From Lagopus muta (Eukaryota > Chordata > Aves > Galliformes > Phasianidae), in NCBI RefSeq assembly GCF_023343835.1, contig NC_064447.1, positions 5,410,001 through 5,474,000 on the forward strand: a DNA stretch of 64,000 nt, written 5' to 3'. Under the pieces are notes generated by a model. That model saw nothing but the letters and a program-made list of their open reading frames with translations, searched no databases and was not told where the DNA came from. The position numbers and the translations under genes were made by a program. Each line of letters begins with the position of its first letter. Positions within the stretch are counted from its first letter, which is position 1. Positions 1 through 9,880 of this stretch are shown one piece after another.

Positions 1-1672
1 CATCTTCCAGTAACCCCTATTTACCATGGGTTTTTTTCCGTAAAGTGACAAATAGCTCCAAATGGATCCTGTATTTCTCTGGGCTGGATCCAGTGGCCGT
101 TGAAAGCTGTTTCAAACTGAATTTATTCTGTGATTAATGAATTAGCCAGTAGTTTCCACAAAGTTTGCAGATATTTAATATTTCAGTCATCTACCCCTTC
201 ATTAATTACTTTTTTTTAGTGTCTGACAGACAGGGAGACTGTGCCATAACTTCAGCTCTGTTTTCATAGAAAAATGGGAAAAATACATAGTTACTGTATT
301 TTTTTCGGATAACTTTGCAGTTCAGAGCTCTCCGGTTTAATGATTTCTCTTTAATTGAACAACCATTAGCTTTTAAGGAGACATGTAAATCATTATTCCT
401 TAATAATAAAAGGTGGGAAATCCATTACACCTGAATGCATCCCGTAGTTTCAAGCTTTACAACATGATTTAAAGTATATTGTTTGAGAAGATTCCTAAAG
501 CCATATCTTTCATATGACTTTCACCGAGTCAAGACATACCATTTCATAGCTATTAAAAAGTAAAGTTTCCATTTTCACATTAAATGTAGCCTGGTGTGCT
601 CAAAGCTGTGTGCTTTTACTGTAGCCATCCCTGTATCACTTACGTGGTGACTTGGGCAGATACACCCTGTGTGTGCCCCAACAGGCGCTGCTCATGTGGC
701 CCCATAAACCCATACGCACATCACTGTGGGACTGGATGCACCCAAGGAAGGGTGGCACAGAGCAGTGAGATGAGGATCAGGTGAATTCTGTTGCAGTGAT
801 TACTTTTCTGCAATTTTGCTAATTTTTAAGTCTCTGGACTTTCGACATCAAAAGGCAATTACTGCCTGCAGTGGTATTTGGCCACTTGTCTGTTCAGCTG
901 TGAAGGATACCAAAGAATTTGTTTCTGTGCTGTCTACCCAGGAGACTGAGACTCTTGAAGACACCAAGAACAGCAACTTTGCTCTCGAGCTCCTGGCTTT
1001 GTCACAGAGCTCCTTTGTGCCACCTCTCCAAGCAGCAGCTGCCTGAGCCAAAAGACCACAACAAAGGTTCAGCGTGGGTCTGCTGAGCACAGGAGCTGGT
1101 TGTGCCATCCATAAATGTGGTTGTCTGCTTATTAGGCCAATTTAGGGGAAAGGGTCACGGACACAGGCAGATACTGTCTCTGCTAAATAACATTTTCTCA
1201 TGTTGACTAAGTCTTCCACATTAGTGCTGCTAAGTAAAGACAACTTGCTATGTTCAAGTCACCAAGAGTTTCAAGAGTACTTGAAAATTCAGACTAGTTC
1301 TCTGCACTGAAATCACTTTCCTTTGCCTGGCTGCACATCACATCCCCACTTGGATTCTGTTTAGCTTTTGTGCACCCAGCAGATGACAGCCCAGGCATAA
1401 GGCTGGGACCTACAGTGCCATCTATCCTCCGCCACTTCCTTTCCTCCTGACTGCTTTTTCCTGAGAAGACCCTACCTCCACAAGTTCTCTTTTTCCTTCG
1501 AGAGTCCGCATTAATGATTGCCTCCTTTCTGCCACTGATTCTTCTCACCCTGGTCTTCCCTTTACCCTGGTGGTTTAATAAGCTGTGAAAACAGGTCTGG
1601 TGCAGCAGAAGCATGGGTGATGCTACAGCTATATTAAATTGTTATATTAGAATTATCCATCATACATTAAGG
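1..1672. other. Intergenic DNA, no gene recognised
   Basis: AT-rich unique-looking sequence. The short open frames here (up to about 106 codons) have no recognisable protein family, no splice context and no codon pattern that would set them apart from chance. I see no CR1 tail or clear tandem repeat. The stretch ends at the 8-bp target duplication of the hAT element that follows. Confidence 0.6.
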
Positions 1673-1839
1673 CAGGTATGTCCAACCCACAGGCTGCCCT
1701 CTGCCCTGCTACAGAGGTGGCTCTGCCCCACTTGGTGGCCCCAGGCACACATTGCTCACCACAGCCAAACTGCTACTAACGCTGTGCTGACTGAAACCAG
1801 GGCACAGGGAAGGCAGTGCTGTGCAGTGCTGACTCAAGT

Positions 1840-2350
1840 GACGGCAAAGAACTGTATGCATTTGGCACATGGACTACACACGGTGCTCTGTACAACAAAG
1901 AACAAGCAGCTGTGCTTTCCGGTTTGATAAAGAAGTTTGAGAATAGGTTTCAGGATTGCCAAAAATACCATCAATTTATGTCTGTGACACCATTTTCAGT
2001 TGATATAAATACATCACCTGCAAATTTTCAAATGGAATGTATAGATCTGCAGTCAGATATTCAATACAACAATCTCATTACATCTCTTTCTTTACCAGAC
2101 TTTCACAACACCTTTCTTACCAGAGAGAAATCTCCTTTGGTTCACACCTTATTCAACAGGTATTATTTTGGCAGTACACACATTTGTGAACAGTTGTCAA
2201 GGATGAAGTTCAGGAAGAGTAAAATTTCCTCCAAAATCTCTGACGAACACCCTGAGAGCTCACTGGGAATGGCAGCAGTGCCATTGAACCGACCTGATGT
2301 GTTAGTCCCACAAAACAAGATCACGTATTCCACTAGTTTTATGTTTTTGT
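1840..2350 (+). pseudogene. hAT transposase C-terminal (dimerisation) domain remnant
   Basis: A frame open for over 150 codons reads as the C-terminal region of a Charlie/GTF2IRD2-type hAT transposase. It contains FENRFQDCQKY, then TPFSVDINTSP, MECIDLQSD, and the dimerisation-domain signature FGSTHICEQL followed by SRMKFRKSK and SDEH. Family members usually have a phenylalanine between CEQL and SRMK; its absence here looks like an in-frame codon loss. No DDE catalytic core or zinc-finger N-terminus is present, so it cannot transpose. The first ATG in frame is at 1978; the longer frame begins at a GTG at 1816. The frame runs on through the poly-T tract into the nested mariner. It is most likely an inert fossil whose frame survived by chance, although exaptation of such C-terminal domains is known in other vertebrate genes. 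Confidence 0.8.
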
Positions 2351-2428
2351 TCAACGTTTTAAGAAAAAATAGTAAATTTTTTTTTTTTTTTTGTTACCTA
2401 TCTATTAACAATATTGTATATTTTACCA

Positions 2429-2931
2429 AGGCTGCTCTGAAGGTAATGCCTTCTGTTTTATGGTGCTGGCTTACGGCGTCAGAGGTGGCTGTTGGTGGGA
2501 CGGCAGTAGAGGTTGAACCTTCCCACCAACATCCCATTGCTTGTTGTTGCTGTGTGACAGATGGCAGCACAGGGGCACTCTGACACACCGGTGTCTGACA
2601 TGGAAGTGTGGATGAAGCAAAGGTGTGTCACTGAATTTCTCCATGAAGAAAAAATGGTACCGATTGACATTCATTGATGCTTACTGAACATCTATGGAGA
2701 CCAAAGAGTGGATGTGGCACAGTGAAGGGTGGGTGGTGCATTTCAGCAGCAACGACAGAGGGTCACCTCAGCTGGTCAGATTTTTAAGATGCACAGCTAA
2801 CAGTGGTGACTGTGGTGAAAAACGGCATTTTGTAGCTGAGAATTTGTTTGATCAAATAGTGTTATTGTGCTCTTTGTACTCATTGTAGTTTCCATGGAAA
2901 TAAATAGGAGGCATTACTTTCAGAGCAACTT
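2429..2931 (+). mobile_element. Mariner-type element (Galluhop/Mariner1_GG-like), internally deleted, nested in the hAT
   Basis: Terminal inverted repeats of 22 bp (2429-2450 and 2910-2931) match at 19 of 22 positions; the shared core is AGTAATGCC / GGCATTACT. Inside is a fragment of the transposase N-terminus on the plus strand beginning at the ATG at 2600 (MEVWMKQRCVTEFL, then IYGDQRVDV). It is broken by a TGA at 2675-2677. A C-terminal fragment follows at about 2800-2890 (NSGDCGEKRHFVAENLF). The catalytic DDD core between them is missing. TA dinucleotides lie near both ends, as expected for Tc1/mariner. It interrupts the hAT element and is therefore younger than it. The family name is from knowledge of chicken repeats. 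Confidence 0.85.
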
Positions 2932-3004
2932 ATGGCCCAAGACAATTCTTCTTTACTCAGTGTGGCCCAGGCACACCAAAAAGTTGGACACCCATGCATT
3001 GAGA

Positions 3005-6000
3005 AGTGGATCTGATTACTCTTCAATCTCGTATTTACAGTCTGGCAGAGTTCAGAACAAATGTAGGAACTGATCCTGCAACTTGATCAGCCCGTGTAAA
3101 CCCAATGAAGTCAGTGGAGTCTGCATGGATGGATCAGATTCCAGTATTGAAGATTATTTTTGTAGTCTGTTTAACAAGCAAACCTCACTAAATCTCGCAG
3201 TGATTAAGTAGAACAAGGCAACTGAGATGTCTGCAGTTGGCACTTTTTCTCTAAATGAATGTTCTAGCATAGGTTGAATTCATCTTTTTTGTTGTAAGCA
3301 GCAGAGAACAGACCCTAGAAAGGGAATAAATTAGAACAAGTGAATCTAATAACAGAAAAAAAAAAACGATTAAAGATAAACTTGGGAAAATAGATTTTGC
3401 TTTGCAGTGAAAACCAGGTCCTAGAGGACATGACTGTCATTATAACTTTCAGATGCGAGCTCTGATCCTGTGGGGAGCTCTGTGCAGGCAGATCCAAGAG
3501 GCAGTGCAGTGTCCTTCAGTGTCCTGAGATTTGATTTCAGGTCAGAAATTCTCAGCACAATAGACAAAAGCTTTTTTCTCAGTTTTTGTGTGTATATGTG
3601 AAAGGAATAACAGAATTATGAAGCTTCATTGTTCCTACAGGAAAGGGCTGAAGTTGAAGTCCTCTGTTTTTTGGTAGGGATATGACTGTTGGATTTTTCC
3701 CCGAGAAAGTTGTCTCCTCAGTATTATGAGGAATTTGAGGTCAGTAGGATGCAGAAGAAAAAGTTTGATTAGGAACTCTTGCCCCCTGATTGTTCGGATG
3801 TCAGCTCCTATTGTCACTGCCACCCCCCTGGTTTTCCTGTGCTTTGTGCCAGCCAGCAAAGCCAGAGAGGTCAAAGCACAAGCAAGCCAAAACTTCAGGA
3901 CAGAATAAAAAAGGTATCTTCTCTCTTGCTTCATAAAACCCACCAGAAACAAATGAGACACCAGAGACAAATGAAACGAAATGTGAGTTTTTCCTCCTCT
4001 TTGCCATGATTTTCAGAGGAATATTTAAATAGGAATGCTACAGATAGCAGTACACGTATTTGAGCAAAGACTGAGAGTTAATTGCTGGAAAACTGCTGCT
4101 ATATGTGGGGTCTGTGGAGGAGTTCCTCACACCAGCAATGCCAAGATTGTGCTGTGCTGCAGAGAGGAGGAAGATACCAATTAGACTAATAGAAAGAGCA
4201 GGGCTGGGAGCAGGGAGATAAACATCTGGAAGGCTCCCTGGGGCAATTCCATTTGAAGACTTAAAAATAGGAAGGATGAATTTAACAGCAATCCTGAAAT
4301 GGAACTGAAACTGGCGGAATTGTTTGCAGGTGGAATCACATAATTGCACTCCTTCCTATTATCAGCAGTAGTTTACATTTAGGGGAGTTTGGTAAGCTGG
4401 GCTTTTAAAAATATAGATGTAGAACTGGCAACAGACTGTGGGAGGCAAGATGAGAGCGAGGATTAACACTTCCACAGCAGTGAAGTCAAAGCCAAATGTG
4501 GCCTCTGACTACCTTCATTCAATCTCAATATGTAGCGATGAATATTAATTATATTCAATACAAGCTGGTTTGTATTTTGAATACGAGCAGCAAGCATCCA
4601 GTTGGTGCTGACACTGCAGCATGAAGCCGGCTGCCGTCGTTCAGAATGCCTTGCTTTGCAGGTAACCCGTCCTATCCCCATGTAGTGGAGTGTTGTTTCA
4701 CACTGGGGCATTAAGAATGAGGTTGTTGTTGTTTTTTCAGCAAGAATAAAGCATTTAGTTATTTTGAGAAGACTGGAGGAAGACTATATCTTTGGGGCAG
4801 TTTGGGCTGCATGTGGTTGGCATTTACTTCTTGGTCTGGGGTCCTTTGTATAAGGCAATGTAATGGACGTCTGCAGTTGCTGCATTAAGCAAAAAGCAGG
4901 ATTCTTATCTTCATTTCCCTTTGCCACCAAACACATGTATGTTTATATTTAAGATCCTCCAACATTTCTTCCTAATTGTACCTGGCAAAGGAAGTCCTTG
5001 CAGAATCATCAATGCTTTGCCAGGGTTGAAGGCTGCTGCCTTGAGTGATGTGATGCATGTAGGAACCTGCTTTGACACTTGAATTTTCCTGCCTTCTCTG
5101 GAGGCTACTTCAGTGTTTCGGCAGACTGCAGTTACTGATACTCTTTTTACCTTTGCCTCAATGCTCAAGGTGCCTTGATAAGTTTTTCCTTAATACCTGG
5201 ATATGCAGCATCTTCTACACAAACATTAATTTGGTGTTTTTACAGACCCTGAAGTCTAACACCATCCAAGGTAAGCTCTAGAAACTTTAGTAGAGGCTCA
5301 TATGGCAATGAGTATTTCTGCAAGCTCCTGCTGAAAGCTCTGCTCTAGAGTCTTTATGGGGTCTCCCATTGCTGATTTCCTTGGCACTACTCACTTTGTG
5401 GTTTGGTTTCTTAAATACTTGGAGCGAGATTCACAGGTCAGTCCTTCATCTGTTATTGTACATGATACCATGTTGTGCAGGATTCATCTGAGAACCAGAG
5501 CAAAGAGAAGTCTCGAGCTTCGCCATTTCTGCTCTACATGTTCTACTAAAGCCCTTCTCAATTTTTATTTTATTTTTTCTTTCTTTTTTTTTTTTTCTTA
5601 ATAGAAACCAGCTGTGAAAGGCGTGGGCAAAGGAAAGCACTTGGAAGGCCCATCTATCTTACTGTCTCCCTTGGTATCAACACAACAGGCAACTTGGTTA
5701 CCGATACCCTGTCTAACTGCCAAGCTACTCCAGTACATTTTGTTTTACAGCCTGTCTGAAGTTTGAAAACCATGTCAAGCTGCATTGGATCTGAAGCAAA
5801 GCAGCCTCCGCTGTTTTTCCATCCAAGACAACTGCAAGTTAGTTGCATGGTGCATGCGCTGTGCATTTACCAAACCACTATGATTTAGATTAGATCTACA
5901 GCAAGAAATCCTATTTTAGTCATTCTGTGCTGTGGAAATTGTTCACAAGATTATAGGAATCAAGCTGTTCAACACACTGGAGACTTCAACCGTTGCAGAA

Positions 6001-6840
6001 TGACTTGTCTTAGCTCTGAGTCTCTTTTGTTTTGCTTGCATCTTTCAGAGGTAGAAATGCAATGCTGGAGATTGCTCTGAGTTACCTTTTGTTTTAAATA
6101 TGACTTTGCTTTTACGACTTTGCTTTTATAACTATTCCTTTCCTCTACTCCACCTTTGAATGGCTTCCCTTCTTGTTGTAGCTCCTTTTCTCTCACCTCC
6201 TGTCACTCCAGGGCTGAGGATCCAGACAGATGTAGCACAGGGCAGCCCCCTCAGCAGAGCTCACTGCCCTGGAGAGGCTGTTTGTCTCTGTCCTGTTGTT
6301 GGAGAGCCCCCAAAAAGAGACTGATTTTGTAACTTCTGTACTGCTCTGTCCGACTTCCTTCCCCTTCCCATCCTCTTTTATTTTTTTTGCTCTTCTTGAC
6401 TGATTTATCTCACTGGTAAAACATTAACTCTGCTCAAACTGGGAGTTGTGCAGAGCAGCTGATAGAGCTGTGGAGACCACCAATTTGTGCTTGGCACTGA
6501 TACCAAGCCAGCCCTATAGAGACCCAAACCTCTCAGGGCTTGAGAGAGTTGTATCCATCTGGGTAGTCAGGAGTAGTCAAGAAATAGGACTGAGAACCTT
6601 CACTGAGATGAGAATGTGAATATTCTCTGCAAACAAGGTTAACACAGATCAGTAACTTTTTTTTAGGGATTTGTGTATTACACAATCAGTTATTTTTGAC
6701 ACATTGCTAATACAGCATAAGAGCCCATTAGGTATTCACAGCACTGAAGCTCTACCAAAACCAGAGAAAAGTCAACAAGACAAAACCATGCACGCGGCAA
6801 TGCAGAAATGGAATAATTTCTATAAAATCTTGAGTATTCA
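3005..6840. other. Intergenic DNA, no gene recognised
   Basis: Mixed-composition sequence with only short, unrelated open frames (up to 111 codons on the minus strand near 3.8 kb). A pyrimidine-rich stretch near 5550-5598 is the only low-complexity part I noticed. I see no transposon ends, CpG cluster or splice-bounded coding segment. Confidence 0.55.
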
Positions 6841-6847
6841 CACAAGC

Positions 6848-6871
6848 AAAAAAAAAAAAAAAAAAAAAAAA
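6848..6871 (+). repeat. Poly(A) tract, 24 A
   Basis: An uninterrupted run of 24 adenines. I looked for a processed pseudogene or SINE body immediately upstream and recognised neither, so it may be a simple A-tract rather than a retrotransposed tail. Confidence 0.9.
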
Positions 6872-8387
6872 GCCATTGTTCTGAGAATTTGGGTAAATGC
6901 ACAGAAGAGAGCAAATTTTTCACAACCTTTAGGGGCAGGATGTGAAAAACATTTTACGGGTCCTGCTTATTAAAGCACGGACATATTGGTGGAAGCCTGT
7001 TCCTAAATGGCTTTAAATAGTAGGAAGAACCCTGCCTTAGCAGGTTGGACAGACAGAAGTGCTGCTTACACACACCTGGAGGATGGCAGCAATTGCTGCA
7101 CCCAGCACAGCTTGCAGAGTCGTGAAAGCCCTAAGGCTCCTGTCCACCTTTTCAATGCACAGATTTACACATACACATTTGCAGACCTGCAAACCCAAAG
7201 CAATTGATGCCTTCCTCTCTGTGGACTATAATTTGAGGACTGAAAACAATTTGCAATGAAGGGAGTGTTATTTAATCATGAAGGTATCTTGATGTTTCAA
7301 CATTCTGAGGATACTTCCAACCTGTGGCTTACTCCTCAGTGCAGTAGCTAGGCACTAGTTTTGAGGAAGTAAGAAACTTTTTCCATTCCAGTGTTCTCAT
7401 TTCCTATGTTTCTGAACAATTGTATGGGATATCCCTTTGGCCAGCAACATCAGAGTCCCAGAAATACTACATTGCAAGGGTCAGCACGCCTAAAGATGTC
7501 ACTGCTGTTAGTCACCTTTCCCATCCTCTTGCAGGACGTCACTGCCCTCGAAGGACAGCTCATGCAGTTGTGAATCAGCCCTTTGGCTGCTGCAGCCCAG
7601 GCTCATTTAACAAAGCAGGCTGACTGCAGCAGCAGCATAGGACCTGGTGCTCCAGATGTCTGGGGAAGGAGTAAGTCCACCAGCTGGAGGCACTGCTGAA
7701 TTTATCTACTGTCCCAGTGTGGTGGAGCTTTGTTAAGTATCAGACAGTGGAAGTAATGGAGGGGTACTGAAGGCAGAGTGGTGTCCTGATTTGGAATAAT
7801 GTGATCTTACACTCCAGAGCTGGGTTTTTGGGAGTTGGGGAGTGCTTGGACATATGGACAGGCTGTTTTTGAACCCTGCCAAGCAAAAGGTTGAGGAAAT
7901 TTGTACATTATCTTCTACCACAGCAGAAGAGATGCAGAAGTAAAGATCTTATCCCATACATACAGCAAAAAGACAGGAGAGGAGCACATGGAGGAACTAC
8001 AGGTGGAGAGACACAGCTGGTTTTTAAGGGGTTGCACGAACGATGTGGAAAGAGCCAGAGAATATGGGAGTCAGTGGCTGAAGAGAAGCAGCTCCAGCTG
8101 GGTGTGGGTGTGGGAGGAGGTGGGAGAAGGAGCACCATTGCCAGAGGGGAAGGGATTTTCCATGTGTAGGTGGAAGCCCTGGAGGGGAAGGATGAAACAG
8201 CACAGATAGAGGCTCCTGGGAGCGGGGAAATCCATGCAGGGACCCAGATCCTGTGACAGGGCACAGTGCTGAAGAGAAGCACAGTTGTTTGATGTGTACT
8301 GTAAGTGACTTTGCAGGACAAGGGCCTGGCTCAGAGCTTTCTGCCAGTTAGGTGGAGCGGCCTGAAGTGCTGCAAGGGACCTGCTGT
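6872..8387. other. Intergenic DNA, no gene recognised
   Basis: No gene, transposon end or RNA gene recognised. The segment from about 7.9 to 8.2 kb is purine-rich on the plus strand. That explains the 137-codon minus-strand open frame there, which has low-complexity composition and no family resemblance. Confidence 0.5.
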
Positions 8388-8428
8388 CACACAGACACAC
8401 AGACACACAGACACACAGACACACACAC
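8388..8428 (+). repeat. Microsatellite, (ACACAG)n / (AC)n
   Basis: About four to five copies of an ACACAG-type unit running into a short (AC)n. It forces open frames of Thr/Asp/His-type repeats on both strands, which are not genes. Confidence 0.9.
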
Positions 8429-9320
8429 GCTCCTTGTGCAAAGCTTGTGCTCACACACTCACCCTCTCTTCTTTCTCCTGGCTTCATTACCTTTTCTTTC
8501 CCTTTCTTCTGGAAATAAAATCACTGCTTCTGCAAAACGATTTTCACACCATGTTAATCATCGGGAAGCCTGAACTTTTCAAAGGTGAATTCTTCAAGAG
8601 CAGTTTGGAAATTCCCACCAGAAAACATTATATCAAGAAACTGAAGGGAGCAAGGGCTGACTGGGGAGTTCCTGGGTATAGGAGACCTCAAGGAAGACAA
8701 ACAGAATAATGTGCATGAACGAGAAAGGCCTATTGGTCCTTATTTTGTTGTTCTTCCTGTTCTGCTGGCTCCATCAGTGCCAGTCCCTGCCTGGAGGAGC
8801 TTCCTCATTCTTTCCCTGTTATTTTTGAATCCACCTCTTTCAGTTTCCCAAAGACAGACCAAAGACAGTAAAACACATTGATCAGTGAAATAATGAATTC
8901 CATGTTTTGTAATGCTGAGCAAATACCTCTACAGCAGAATCAAGGATGATTGTGGAAACATCAGCCTGGACCAAGGCAAGAAAGAAGAGGGCCAGCTCAG
9001 CAGCAGCAGCAAGGCTTATGGAGTGTGCCCTCTTCTTGAGAATTAAGACTTTTACAGAGACTTTCTGTAGGAATTCTTATATTCAAGTTTTCCTAGATTG
9101 TTGGTATATGATTCTTCCTGTTTTATTTATGGAGATATTATTTAGCCACATGGTTAACTAACACAACAACCAATTACACACATATTGTACTAACTGAGTG
9201 TTTGTGTACAGAAAAATTAACATAGAAATTATATTAAATAGGCTCATCTCAGAGAAACAGAGGGAGACAGAAGAAGACTTGCAATTAGAACAGGAAGAGC
9301 ATAGACCACATCTTACAATC
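8429..9320. other. Intergenic DNA, no gene recognised
   Basis: No recognisable gene, RNA or transposon in this stretch. The open frames are short and unrelated to known families as far as I can tell. Confidence 0.5.
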
Positions 9321-9880
9321 AGGTCACTCCAAAAGTAATGCCTTCTATTTATTTTCATGGAAACTACAACAGATACAAAGAGCACAGTAATGCTGTTTGA
9401 TAGAGCAAATGTTCAGCTACAAAATGCCATTTTCCAGCATAGCCACCACCATTAGCTGATTCACGTGGATGGGCTGATCGAGATGCTCTTCATTTTGTGG
9501 TGTGACAGCTGTGTATGGCTGTCCATAGCATGGCTTGTTGTCCACACTGCTACTGCCACTGCTGAAACAGCGCTCACGCCCTCACAGTGCTCACATCCAC
9601 TCTTTGGTCTCTGTAAACATTCATCAAACATCAATTAATGTCAATGGATGCCGTATTTTTCTTCACGGAGGAATTCAGTGACACACCTTTGCTTCATCTG
9701 CACTTCCATGTCAGACTCCGTTCTGTCAGGCTGTCCCTCTGCTGCCATCTGTCACACAGCAATAAAATGTAATGGGATATTGCTGGAAAGGTTCAACCTC
9801 TACGGCCATCCCACCGATATCCACTTCTGACGTTGTGTATCAACATCATAAAATAGGAGGCATTACATTTGGAAGAGCCT
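9321..9880 (-). mobile_element. Mariner-type element (Galluhop/Mariner1_GG-like), second copy, opposite orientation
   Basis: The terminal inverted repeats at 9321-9342 and 9859-9880 match at 17 of 22 positions and share the GTAATGCC core with the copy at 2.43-2.93 kb. Reverse complemented, the interior follows that copy closely: the segment around 9.67-9.83 kb has the same transposase N-terminal start (MEV.MKQRCVTEFL) and the same untranslated leader with GTAGAGGTTGAACC. The catalytic core is again missing. It is about 560 bp against 503 bp for the first copy, so the two have different internal deletions or indels. Transposase remnants lie on the minus strand. Confidence 0.85.

Larger units (their letters stand above)
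1673..2996 (+). mobile_element. hAT (Charlie-like) DNA transposon, degraded, with a nested mariner
   Basis: The left end reads CAGGTATGTCCAAC. The right end, reverse complemented, reads CATGGGTGTCCAAC, so the terminal inverted repeats match at 11 of 14 positions. Both are close to the CAGGGGTGTCCAAC-type ends of Charlie-group hAT elements. The flanking 8-mers CATTAAGG (1665-1672) and CATTGAGA (2997-3004) agree at 6 of 8 positions, as expected for an old 8-bp hAT target duplication. The interior carries the C-terminal part of a hAT transposase, a poly-T run at about 2377-2391, and right-end sequence interrupted by a mariner. Without the mariner the element would be about 0.8 kb, so it is an internally deleted derivative. 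The sub-family name is inference from memory of the end sequences. Confidence 0.85.

Noticed and set aside
2867..3073. Open frame starting in the mariner right inverted repeat, similar to one at 9158-9385 on the minus strand
   Set aside because: The shared peptide (VVSM.INRRHYF) is just the translated inverted repeat of the two mariner copies, not a gene family.
6848..6871. Poly(A) run as the tail of a processed pseudogene
   Set aside because: The preceding sequence shows no resemblance to a known coding sequence and no flanking target duplication was evident.
8388..8428. Regular short repeat that might suggest a CRISPR-like array
   Set aside because: It is a simple ACACAG microsatellite with no spacers, in a eukaryotic genome.
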